From Phycomyces nitens (lineage: Eukaryota > Mucoromycota > Mucoromycetes > Mucorales > Phycomycetaceae): a stretch of DNA of 64,000 nt. The position numbers and the translations under genes are program-made. Positions 23,621 through 34,387 of the stretch are shown piece after piece. The first letter of the stretch is position 1, and each line of letters opens with the position of its first letter. A model generated the notes under the pieces. The model did no database searches and was not told where the DNA came from. It was given only the letters and a program-made list of their open reading frames with translations. The stretch lies in the NCBI GenBank assembly GCA_022702545.1, contig JAHRBC010000001.1, positions 2,480,001 to 2,544,000 of the forward strand, read 5' to 3'.

Positions 23621-25472
23621 TAATTTACTATTTTTGTATTCTTTCCAAAAAACTGTTTGAATTGGTTGGCTTGGTTTCGAGGTAAAGCTTGGTGGACATG
23701 ATGGGTTAAACTGATGGATCTGCCCAGTTTCTTGGGCTGAAACCTTTGATATATGGTGCCTGCTTTTATACGTTTACTAATTTATTCAGCAAGCCAGCTA
23801 ATCATTAATCAAGATTGTTTGTATGATACTTCTATACCCTCTGCGTATTAAGGCTATCTGATATTTTTAATGGAGATGAGATGTTTGTCTCACCATGAAT
23901 CTAAAGTATAATTATTCCTAGTCACATCTTTCTTGAATGTCCAAAAGATAAAATACTCTCAAAAACTTTCTTCTTTTTCTTTTTACATACATTTCTGGTT
24001 TGGACAAATCATATCCTGTAAATCAATAATATTGATCTTCAGAGATCGAAACTTTCTATTTATTATGATTATGCCAAATCTGCAGCGAATCAAGAGTGAC
24101 TATTATGCTGTACCTGAATAAATAGGTATTTAAGCAAGTTGGTTATATACAAAGAGAGAGAGAAAGAGAGAAAGAGAGAAAGACGTGAAACAACTTTTTT
24201 TTTATAAAAGCAGATTTCCTTTTTGCCATACTTGTCCGAGCCAAAAATAATAACAAAAAATAATAACAAAAATAATATCTGCAAATTCCATATAGTTTAA
24301 CCAAACCCTCCATCCCATTAAAATGTTGCTTTTTTTGTTTCTTGCTTTTACCATTAATATACAATCGGTTACCATGGTGATATTTGTAACATCACGTTTC
24401 AACGCTCAAAATGGCAAAGTGGCTGAATGTTTGGAAATATATAAAAATATATAAAAACTAATAAATAAAAAGGGTTTTTATGTATTCTCCACATAATCCA
24501 ATCATACTTTTTATATGTGGACATGTTTGGGACATTTGCGCCCATGCCCTTTATTATTAGTAACAACAACGAGAATAATAGTAATAAAATGGCTACAAGA
24601 ATGATCCCTAATCCGTGATATCTCTCTGTGTACCCGAGTTCATTCTCCTCTTCCGAACCATCTTTTCTGTTTTCACAAGGCATACTTTACAACCATTAAT
24701 ATTCGATATTTTCTCACTAGCAATTTGCCGACTTTGCCATATTCACACATTCTGATAAACAATTATTCCCACACTTGTATTTCGTTACAAAGTCTTGTGG
24801 GTCAATATAATTGGCAAGGCTGATTTATTTTATATATATATATATATATATATATTACCTAATTCAAATAGGAATCATCTGAATTTAGATCAACTGTCAA
24901 CATGTATTACTATCAAGTATCTATTGGCACACTCTTGTTCTATCCAATTGTTTTTTTGCAGGTATCATTAGACATAGTTGGAAAGAGCAAGTATAGATCA
25001 TTGAGTATTTAGCACTAGTAATCTCTCGTGGTATAGTATGAGATAATGCTCCTGACCCTTGTACACATCACGTTCCGATGTATATTCCGACATTGTCTGC
25101 ATTCCTATTCGTCAAGTTGATCACAGATTTGTGGTTTAAACAATTTTCTTTAATGTCAAGGTCTTTATTAAAGGAGGTCTATTAATTAAAAGCAGAGGTA
25201 AATCCAATAAGCATTGCTTTAGATGTTCAATTGGTTATTATTGCAGATATTAGGTTAGATTTAACGAGAACCTTTGCAAATATAAAACTTGAAATATCAT
25301 GGACCATAAAAAATAACATGGCTTTATAAGGCAGGTGGTTATACAAAAACGTATTCTGTCCAATAAAATACTCTATTTTATATTTTCTAAAATACCTACT
25401 TGATAACGACGGGATTATAATAGAAATGCCCAAATAAAGACTACATATACACTTTCTTCACAAATTATTCGC
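23621..25472 (+). repeat. Left arm of 5-kb inverted repeat (palindrome)
   Basis: This segment recurs as its reverse complement at 26736-28585. The arms agree base for base wherever I compared them, with one clear difference: a 9-T versus 7-A homopolymer run near 24195/28010. It contains mirrored open frames (for example minus 24399-24683, coding MPCENRKDGSEEENELGYTE with a Leu-rich membrane-like segment), but nothing I recognise. A (TA)n run lies at about 24830-24854. Pairing breaks at the outer end beyond TAATTTAC. I see no target-site duplication outside the arms. Confidence 0.95.
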
Positions 25473-25732
25473 GCGTTCTTTGAAAAAATAACCAATCATT
25501 TAAAAATTAAAAAATCGTTCAGCAACAAAAGAAATATTAATTCATTTTTACTCTATTGATAAAAGTGGATAGAATTCTGTTTGAAGATGGCAAAGGAAAT
25601 ATTATGAATGAAGAAGGAGAAGAAGTTTCTGTTCTTGAGATATAAGTTGATAGTGCTGAATTCCCTCTTGAAGAGATCACAAATTATAGAAGTTACCTGG
25701 ATCTTGAACTGCCAGCCGCTTTAATATTTCAC
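25473..25732. other. Palindrome spacer with decayed coding fragment
   Basis: The first ~45 bp still pair imperfectly with 26640-26690 (shared AAATGATTGGTT), so the original palindrome ran further in. Next, on the plus strand at about 25570-25720, comes a protein-like frame ILFEDGKGNIMNEEGEEVSV, one TAA, then AEFPLEEITNYRSYLDLELP. It looks like a relic of a transposon protein; I cannot name it. Confidence 0.5.
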
Positions 25733-25744
25733 TCACTTCATTCA

Positions 25745-26615
25745 GGTAAAAGCATTTTTATTGATGGGTGTGTCAAGGCCTGGCGCCTGTAGGCATATAG
25801 GTCACCCATGGGAACGAAAGAATAATTGAAAATATATAAAATAAATAATAAAAGGGAACCCCTTAATATTGGGGGAAAAGAAATAAGGTATTAGAACGAA
25901 AAGAAAAAAGTAATTGTTTTGACACGGGATGACAGAGAAAGAAGTCAGCGAGAAGGAAAAGAGAGCAAGGAAAAAACCCCAGTGGGGGAATACGACTTTT
26001 AAGAAAGTAAATAGATACATACAGCGGGTAAGAATACAGACGAAATAAATATATAGAAAAAGAAAAAGAATGAGACATCAAGAATTGAGAATAAGTAACT
26101 AGGTACTGATGGCACCAAGATTGGGAATGGATTTCAGCAAGAATAATTCTAAAGAGGGACCCCCTTTAGAAACTCGGAAAATCCATTTATGAATCTGATC
26201 GCACAACAGAGCCAAGAAAACTTGACCGTACTAAGCACAGCTTCGGGAGGACGCAGACGGGAGGGGTTGACGGGGGACGGTGGAGATTTCGGACGTAAGC
26301 CAAGGTAAAGGATCGCCGGGGACAGGCTCTCTCTGTCTTCGAGGGGTGGAGGAAGGTTTGGATGAGAGTTTTTTTTTGGAGCGGTAAGCGGTAAGCGGTT
26401 GCAAGGTCTATGAGGAATTGACCAGGATGTGGTTCGGGAGGGATTGGATATTGAGAGGTGGTTTGATCAATAGCGCGCAACAAAACAAGTAAGCACGGCC
26501 ACCAATCGCACCACGTACCAGGCGTTTTGTAGGACCTGGGGAGGCAGTTGAGAGCATGGTCAATGATATGGACATCCTGTGGCGGGGGAGGGTCCAAATG
26601 TCTTTGAAGATGCTG
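25745..26615 (-). mobile_element. 5'-truncated LINE (non-LTR retrotransposon) in palindrome spacer
   Basis: Flanked by a perfect 12-bp target duplication TCACTTCATTCA (25733-25744 and 26616-26627). On the minus strand it starts within the C-terminal coding region (LDPPPPQDVHIIDHALNCLP) with small frameshifts, followed by about 400 bp of 3' UTR and the terminus AATGCTTTTAC. Three relatives lie at 37909-38162, 56946-57744 and 60020-60980. Variable 5' truncation plus target duplications is the mark of target-primed reverse transcription. Confidence 0.8.
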
Positions 26616-26735
26616 TCACTTCATTCACTAACAAATAATTGAATTTTTAAATTTTTAAATGATTGGTTAGTTTTTTCAAAAAACGAACCAATCATTTTTA
26701 AAAAAAATGAGTAATATTTTTATTTTATTTTGTGA

Positions 26736-28585
26736 GCGAATAATTTGTGAAGAAAGTGTATATGTAGTCTTTATTTGGGCATTTCTATTATAATCCCGTC
26801 GTTATCAAGTAGGTATTTTAGAAAATATAAAATAGAGTATTTTATTGGACAGAATACGTTTTTGTATAACCACCTGCCTTATAAAGCCATGTTATTTTTT
26901 ATGGTCCATGATATTTCAAGTTTTATATTTGCAAAGGTTCTCGTTAAATCTAACCTAATATCTGCAATAATAACCAATTGAACATCTAAAGCAATGCTTA
27001 TTGGATTTACCTCTGCTTTTAATTAATAGACCTCCTTTAATAAAGACCTTGACATTAAAGAAAATTGTTTAAACCACAAATCTGTGATCAACTTGACGAA
27101 TAGGAATGCAGACAATGTCGGAATATACATCGGAACGTGATGTGTACAAGGGTCAGGAGCATTATCTCATACTATACCACGAGAGATTACTAGTGCTAAA
27201 TACTCAATGATCTATACTTGCTCTTTCCAACTATGTCTAATGATACCTGCAAAAAAACAATTGGATAGAACAAGAGTGTGCCAATAGATACTTGATAGTA
27301 ATACATGTTGACAGTTGATCTAAATTCAGATGATTCCTATTTGAATTAGGTAATATATATATATATATATATATATAAAATAAATCAGCCTTGCCAATTA
27401 TATTGACCCACAAGACTTTGTAACGAAATACAAGTGTGGGAATAATTGTTTATCAGAATGTGTGAATATGGCAAAGTCGGCAAATTGCTAGTGAGAAAAT
27501 ATCGAATATTAATGGTTGTAAAGTATGCCTTGTGAAAACAGAAAAGATGGTTCGGAAGAGGAGAATGAACTCGGGTACACAGAGAGATATCACGGATTAG
27601 GGATCATTCTTGTAGCCATTTTATTACTATTATTCTCGTTGTTGTTACTAATAATAAAGGGCATGGGCGCAAATGTCCCAAACATGTCCACATATAAAAA
27701 GTATGATTGGATTATGTGGAGAATACATAAAAACCCTTTTTATTTATTAGTTTTTATATATTTTTATATATTTCCAAACATTCAGCCACTTTGCCATTTT
27801 GAGCGTTGAAACGTGATGTTACAAATATCACCATGGTAACCGATTGTATATTAATGGTAAAAGCAAGAAACAAAAAAAGCAACATTTTAATGGGATGGAG
27901 GGTTTGGTTAAACTATATGGAATTTGCAGATATTATTTTTGTTATTATTTTTTGTTATTATTTTTGGCTCGGACAAGTATGGCAAAAAGGAAATCTGCTT
28001 TTATAAAAAAAGTTGTTTCACGTCTTTCTCTCTTTCTCTCTTTCTCTCTCTCTTTGTATATAACCAACTTGCTTAAATACCTATTTATTCAGGTACAGCA
28101 TAATAGTCACTCTTGATTCGCTGCAGATTTGGCATAATCATAATAAATAGAAAGTTTCGATCTCTGAAGATCAATATTATTGATTTACAGGATATGATTT
28201 GTCCAAACCAGAAATGTATGTAAAAAGAAAAAGAAGAAAGTTTTTGAGAGTATTTTATCTTTTGGACATTCAAGAAAGATGTGACTAGGAATAATTATAC
28301 TTTAGATTCATGGTGAGACAAACATCTCATCTCCATTAAAAATATCAGATAGCCTTAATACGCAGAGGGTATAGAAGTATCATACAAACAATCTTGATTA
28401 ATGATTAGCTGGCTTGCTGAATAAATTAGTAAACGTATAAAAGCAGGCACCATATATCAAAGGTTTCAGCCCAAGAAACTGGGCAGATCCATCAGTTTAA
28501 CCCATCATGTCCACCAAGCTTTACCTCGAAACCAAGCCAACCAATTCAAACAGTTTTTTGGAAAGAATACAAAAATAGTAAATTA
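26736..28585 (-). repeat. Right arm of 5-kb inverted repeat (palindrome)
   Basis: Reverse complement of 23621-25472 (coordinate sums 52206-52208). It carries the mirrored frames, including plus 27525-27809 and minus 28085-28273, and the mirrored (TA)n run near 27354. At the inner end the right side has about 45 bp that are absent from the left. Near-identity implies recent duplication, gene conversion, or an assembly effect. Confidence 0.95.
28436..28578 (+). promoter_or_regulatory. Outward-facing TATA box and mini-ORF at palindrome end
   Basis: TATAAAAG at 28436-28443 lies about 70 bp before an ATG at 28507 that opens a 23-codon frame (MSTKLYLETKPTNSNSFLER...) ending TAG at 28576-28578, just inside the arm end. 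By symmetry the same unit points outward on the minus strand of the left arm (TATA at 23763-23770, ATG at 23699). Promoter activity is inferred from the TATA match only. Confidence 0.35.
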
Positions 28586-30825
28586 ATTATTGGTCCTTTA
28601 CCTTCCTTCTTGATAAATGGGCCTGCTTTGGGGAAAAAAAGACCTTTAAATTTTGCAAACTGTGTTTTCATGTAACCTAGCAACCAACCGTCACGTGAAA
28701 TTCCATTCTAGTCATTGGGAGTGCATGAAAGAAACCATAATGCTGTTTATTAAAGATACAAAGTCCAAACAAAACTAATGCAAGAAAGGGTTCATCTAAT
28801 TGGCCCTTTGGCTTTTGCAGTCTGTATACATTCGCCATTTTATTTTTGAGTGTCTTGTCAAGCTGAACATCCAACAGTACTACTTCTTGAGTCGCGTTCT
28901 TTTTGATGGATACTATCCTAGAAACCGAGTCTTTTTTTTTGAAAAAGAAATATTATTGGGTTGCTATAAAAATAAGAGTTGTACAGTAAAGCTTATATTT
29001 GAGTAATTGGCCGGTTTTAATGTATATAACTGACATTTGGAATGGCTGGAAAACCTTAAAGATTATTGATGAGCACTTGGGTGATTTAGCAATTCTAGGC
29101 AATAGGTGCTCTTTAAAGATCAATCGATATATCACCTCCCTTCACTACAGCCCTAGCCTACCAATAGGGTGCAATAGGGTGCAATAGGGTGCAATATAGA
29201 TCATTGAGAAAGATACATTGCATTGTATCCTTTACCTTTTTTTAATTGTTTGCTGCAAACCATGGACTGAACCATTATCCACAAAGATTATTAATTCAAA
29301 TAGTCTGTCTGTTAAACAAGAGTGGAAAGTTGGTTTCCGTATTGACCTTGTCAATAATGTATTCCTCACTATTGATCACAGTGACAGGTTTATACTGTTA
29401 GATTATAGTCTGTAGCTGTGTCAAATTAGATAATTATGCTTTTTTAGCTTGGGATCTCTATCAAGCTATAGCCGATTTCTTGTCATTTTGCAGCTTCAAA
29501 AGCAAGGAGCAGCTTTGTAACTTGGCATGTCAATTAGGCTTGTAATCCCCGACAATCGTGATTTAATGGGCGCTAATCTCTGTTTAATGGGCGCCAGGAT
29601 CCACCGCCCAATGTGCTGAATATTTTATTTCATTTTATATATATATGTACATATATATATATTTCATTTCTAAAAAATCTTTATTAATCGTGATTTGATC
29701 GATAAGAGATTACCATGGGGTTTAAAGTGGGAATTTGTGGCTAATTTATTTAGATTGTTAATATATTTTGCAATAATGTTTATTACACCTGTAATGAATA
29801 ACGCTAATAAAATTGTCAATGAGGTGCAAAATATATCTAATATATTGCATGTATCGCTCCATTATGCAAAATGAATTACTCCGCACGAGTGACGCTGCCA
29901 AACAATTTCCATATGTTTTATTAAAGAGCTGGTTTGGCAGCAAGATCCGTGGGGGTTATGAAGCTGACGAGAAAGAGGAACAATTGGAAAGAGGTGTAGG
30001 TATTGACCTTTGTCTGATGATTTATATAATTATATTTATATAAGTATATATATATATATAAATATATATATATTATTTAAAAATAGAAGTCTTTTTTTAA
30101 TCGTTATAATCTAGAGGATATAAAGATCGAGATAAGTACTACAATAAATATTGGATGATGGGGCTAGGGTGATAAAAATAGTCAAAGGCCAAATATATAA
30201 TATATAGTATATTTATACAATAAAAAAGGAAGAAGAAGAAGAAGAAGAAGTCGACGACAAAAGAGATCGTGTAGAGTACAATTTCAACTCAGCACGTGTT
30301 GATAAGAATAGAAGAGATTCTTGTGCAATCGCAATTTCACACAATACCATACTTGTTTTATATAATCTTCCTTGGTGATATTTAAATATGATAGAGAATA
30401 TTAGAAAAAGCGTAGTTTATAGTCTGAGCAAAAGAAGTCTTGGTGCATACGCCAGTCTGCATTCTCGTTAGCCACCTTTCTCATTTGTGCCGCAATTTTG
30501 ATATTGTCCAGAACCCTTTGTGCTGGCAAAATGAACTTGGTATTTTAGATCCAAAAAAGAGCCCTCCTTGTTTTATTCTGCTGCTACAATAAATACAATT
30601 GCCCTTTCATGGCTGTAATGTAGATGCATGGTGCAACATGGCGCAGAAAATACGGTCCACTACAGATGTGCCTTTATAAAGACGTGATACGATCCTCAAA
30701 ATGGAATCTCTCCAGTAAGTCCCGCAGCACAGAAGGGCAGCGGCGGGGCAAGTGACTTCCCTGTTGGCACGGACGAAACGAGGTTCCCAATTTTAGTACA
30801 AAGCTCTTCCGCGGAAAGGATCTCT
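28586..30825. other. Gene-poor region with a short tandem repeat
   Basis: No gene recognised in 2.2 kb. Includes a 10-bp tandem repeat at 29162-29196, a duplicated TTTAATGGGCGC tract near 29561-29595, and AAG repeats near 30229-30250. Confidence 0.5.
29162..29196. repeat. 10-bp tandem repeat (GCAATAGGGT)
   Basis: Three to four head-to-tail copies of GCAATAGGGT. Too short for a satellite; no function apparent. Confidence 0.85.
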
Positions 30826-30833
30826 TATAAAAG
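30826..30833 (+). promoter_or_regulatory. TATA box of the RVxF small-protein gene
   Basis: TATAAAAG sits 99-106 bp before the ATG at 30932, followed by a pyrimidine/A-rich leader (CAACTCTTTCCACTAC...). Consistent placement for a strong, possibly inducible, TATA promoter. Confidence 0.6.
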
Positions 30834-30931
30834 GAGGACATATTTTATTTGATTCTTCAAATATTGTTCATTGCAACTCTTTCCACTACTTTCAACAAAA
30901 AATAATAATTAGCCAATTACAAATATTCAAA

Positions 30932-31279
30932 ATGGCCAAGCGAGTTCAATTTTCATGCGACGTAAAGTTTGTAAATACTTTTGACAATGATGAATATGGT
31001 AAGTTGTTTATATTATATTATTTTATTTTATTTTTTAAATTAAAAATAATAATAATAATAATAATAATACTTAATCTAATCACACAATCTTTAGATCGAA
31101 CAGCACAGGAAGTTGCAAAACTTACCTACAAAGACATGGTCGAACTCTTGACCATGAAATCCCAATGGCGTCGAGACATGGAACGTATGCTGGCCGAACG
31201 AGCAGCCTGCGAAAAGCAAGACGACGATAGAGAGGAACCACCTCGTCTTTTCGTCTCAGCCTGCGAAATCTACACCTAA
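30932..31279 (+). CDS. Small conserved-type protein with N-terminal RVxF motif
   Basis: Exons 30932-30998 and 31095-31279 give 83 aa starting MAKRVQFSCDVKFVNTFDND. KRVQF fits the RVxF docking motif for protein phosphatase 1. Then comes EYDRTAQEVAKLTYKDMVEL and a Glu/Arg-rich helix (WRRDMERMLAERAACEKQ). The EYDR...KLTYKDM pattern occurs in small fungal proteins of unknown role. The intron holds an (AAT)n run, which explains the Ile-rich stretch if it is read through. A PP1-regulator function is an inference from the motif alone. Confidence 0.7.
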   Translation: MAKRVQFSCDVKFVNTFDNDEYGKLFILYYFILFFKLKIIIIIIIILNLITQSLDRTAQEVAKLTYKDMVELLTMKSQWRRDMERMLAERAACEKQDDDREEPPRLFVSACEIYT

Positions 31280-32144
31280 AATCCTTTTGAGCATACCCGT
31301 CAACTTCATATATTCACCACTCCAATTCTAACCAGAAAGATGACCAATCTACGCATACGCATTTACCAACCATAACCATCCCAGATCATCCTAAACCATT
31401 CCACACTATTCTACTGACATTTCAACCTTTTTGTCCTTTTGACTTTTTTGTACAAAATACACCCACATACATACATACACCACATACATACATATAGGCG
31501 TTCCTATGTACCCAACCCCCATTTTCCATCAAACATGCATTCAATTCCATACTATATCAACCTTTTTCTAATACTCCTCTTTGTAATTCTATTCTGAATA
31601 CACTATATGTGTATATTCTATATATATATATTTTTTACTTTCTGCAGGGGTGGAAGGAGAAATATAAAGAATATAAAGACATTTTATCTTAGAGAAAAAA
31701 AAGGGTGACAATAATCTTTAAACCCCAAGTCAAACAAAAAAGCTTTAGATATTGTTCAAAATTGGTTCAGTGTTGTTTGCTATTCCGCCCATATTGAGTG
31801 TAACGGGGTCGGGGCCTTGTAGTACAACCTTGGTCAGTGTATCGGTTTGGTCCAGATGTGTGTCTAGAATTGAAGATTTTGTTGGTTCTGATAAAATCAC
31901 GGAAAATAGACTCATGGATTGGAACAAATCGTCAATATTCGAAAGAAAGAAAAAAAAAACTTTGTTTGGAACAATGAACCAAGCATAGCCTCTCTGTGTA
32001 TCCGACCAAAGTCCTCTTGTGCACAATGCTTCCAAAGACAATGGCCAGCATTGTTGATTATTAGAAATTTGTCGTGGAATCCTTCACTTTTTAGAATATT
32101 TCCAAAAAACGCAGCATTCTCGGAATCTTTTTATTTAAAAGCCA
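31280..32144. other. 3' region of the RVxF gene and unassigned sequence
   Basis: Begins with a T/C-rich 3' UTR. The minus strand at 31745-32041 has an open frame ending LQGPDPVTLNMGGIANNTEP... that may be a coding remnant; I cannot connect it to an upstream exon. Confidence 0.35.
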
Positions 32145-32851
32145 ATGGCTAGAGTGTTTGCATATTGCAGCAAAATAGCTGAATACCATCGTTGCTTTAC
32201 AATCCATGATAGGTGCCCTGATCGCAATTTTGAAAGAGTGGTTGGAAACCTTTTTGATAATGACAGTTATGGCACCAGTTATTCTGCTCAAATAGTTTTG
32301 CCGCCATCAGTGAGCTAAATAGTTGAATAGCAGCCTAGCACCCAAGTACTCACCATCTTTATGACATAATAACCTTTGAAAACAGCGGACTTTTTAGACT
32401 GTTGAAAGAAACACCTTGGATACAATTCAGGAGCAGTTTGAGCAGGTTAGTGACAGGTAATGGACTACGCAATGGATTTGGTTTGAGTATAAAAACCTGT
32501 AAACCAAATGTAGTTATCCCGGCCACATTTGCCTTGTATTTGACCAAGGCCAATCTGACCACCAGGCCTCTAGTGCACGAGTTTATTGAGGGCATCTTTG
32601 GTGGAGCGGCCATGTCCCCAGAAATAGAGGGACATTTCGTTGTTACAAACATTTTTACAAAGAAAGATATTCCAGGGTATCTTGACCATGATCTATACGA
32701 ATATCCTTTTCCGCGGTTTCGAAACATTAACCCAATAGAATTGGACCTATACCAGAATGCAATGTTAAGCACAGGGTTCTTTGCAAACGATAAAGCATGC
32801 AATACACCAGAGCCATATGATTTTCAAGACCTTTTGTATTTATGCAATTAA
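32145..32851 (+). pseudogene. Unrecognised coding-like segment, probably broken
   Basis: Two adjacent frames look like protein. The first runs 32145-32318 (MARVFAYCSKIAEYHRCFTI, then HDRCPDRNFERVVGNLFDND). The second spans about 32386-32851 and includes KPNVVIPATFALYLTKANLT, GIFGGAAMSPEIEGHFVV and FFANDKACNTPEPYDFQDLL. A GTGAGC donor and an AACAG acceptor lie between them, but their phases do not match, so either there is a frameshift or the model is wrong. I do not recognise the family. Confidence 0.35.
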
Positions 32852-33823
32852 GTATATTTTGGAATAAGAAAGGGTTGTAATGGTGATGTGATTATCATGG
32901 ATGCATCAGAACGGCATCAATTTCTTTTTCTTAATCGTGCAGCAGAAGTACATGCTTTGGACCAATGGGCTATAGTCTAGGAAAATGCGGGTTGTGTTTA
33001 TGCTAGCAAGGCTGTCAAATTGACGTTTGTACTCTTTGTGGACAGACCATAATCTCTGTTTTGCATTGACCAAGATGGCAACTCGTTACTCGTTACTAGA
33101 CAGCATTAGGCTCAAACGGCGTTCATATGGTCTTAAAGACTGACCAAAGCTAATAGGTGTCATGGAGGGGCATGGGTACAAAGAAAGGCCCTTTTTTTAT
33201 TGTTAAACTATATACCCAATAGAACACATGTATTTTGGAGGCCTTGTAGTCGTGCCTCCCGTAGGCCAAAGTCGTGACCCCAGGATCCCCACTTGAGCTA
33301 GTCAGCCAATAAGAATCGTATTTGCCTGTGATCCTATTCATGGTATACAAGGCGTGGACCAAATCAACTTGTCAGTCCAAAGGCTATAACTGGATCAGCA
33401 GCCGATTTGAGCCACATCCTGGCCAGAAGTAGGCTGTTAGGTGAGAATAGGCCAGCCATGCCAATTTGGCCCCTTGTCCTTAAAATAGATTAGTTTCTAA
33501 CTTGAACGAGTACACATGCAGAAACGGTTGGATTCCCCTTTATTTTGAAATCTATTCACATTTATGAATTTCTAAAATAGAGTCCACGTACATGGAGATC
33601 GCCAATGATATTATTTCAGCTAATAAAGTATATAGGAAACAACATGGTAAAATTTACGTTTGACAATCGAGCAATACTCTCGGTCTATCCAATGACAAAG
33701 TCAATATATTTTTTAGCCGAAATCTGACGGTGTCCATAATACTGATTTTATGAGGTGATTTTTCCCTTGAACTTGTGCATTACAAAACTACTTTTGTTGC
33801 CATGACTCCACCTAGTAAGATTA
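32852..33823. other. Unassigned AT-rich sequence
   Basis: No gene recognised. The short frame at 33150-33362 (minus) is not convincing. Confidence 0.45.
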
Positions 33824-34387
33824 TTAGGAACCGACTGTAAGGGTATCTCTTGGTACCAACCAGTAATATTCCAGGCCAACTGTCATTCCTAAAGCCAATT
33901 CTGACGTGAGTCTTTGGGTTTTCTTTTTCACTGCAGTTGGCGATTGACATACAGAATCTTGTACAACATGGACATTTGTGTTGAGGATATGTTTTTTTTT
34001 ACATTCTGCAAAAGTATACGGACAAGAGCATTGAATATTTCCAGAATTTGGACCCAGTGTGACCTCAAAGGCCTCTATGAGACGGCAATACAGAGGAGAT
34101 CTGTAGGCCTTTATTTCTGTCCCAAAGTCATTTTTATTTTGACATTGGGCACCATAGATTGACAAGCACTTTGCAATGCCGAATCTTTTTGACTTGATAG
34201 CTGAGATTATGTGCAAAGAGTCTGTTCTCAATCTTATCAGTCCCAAATTATCCAATATGGTGTGATTACTCTCTCTCTCTCTCTTTGTCTTGAAGTTTGA
34301 AGATTCCACCAAAATAATTTCCGAGTCTCCGTTCCTTCCTAGGCCGTCCGCAAATACTCGCTCCGTTTTATTTTTCCATACATACAT
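33824..34387 (-). pseudogene. Fragment of a repetitive Mucorales-type hypothetical protein
   Basis: Minus-strand frame of 187 codons with RVFADGLGRNGDSEIILVES, then HTILDNLGLIRLRTDSLHII and FGIAKCLSIYGAQCQNKND. The D-G-L-G...E-I-I-L-V-E-S-S...D-T-L layout is one I associate with multicopy hypothetical proteins of Mucorales genomes, often near transposons. No N-terminal region precedes it, and the last third loses resemblance, so it is probably a decayed copy. Function unknown. Confidence 0.45.

Noticed and set aside
24399..24683. 94-codon frame in each palindrome arm (also 27525-27809) as a gene
   Set aside because: Mirrored only because the arms are identical; the product is Leu/Tyr-rich low complexity with no known domain. 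Kept as a remark under the arms, not as a gene.
23621..28585. The palindrome as a foldback transposon
   Set aside because: No target-site duplication outside the arms and no second copy in the window, so a transposon origin is not supported here.
32359..32802. 147-codon minus-strand frame
   Set aside because: It is the shadow of the plus-strand coding-like segment; its composition is less protein-like.
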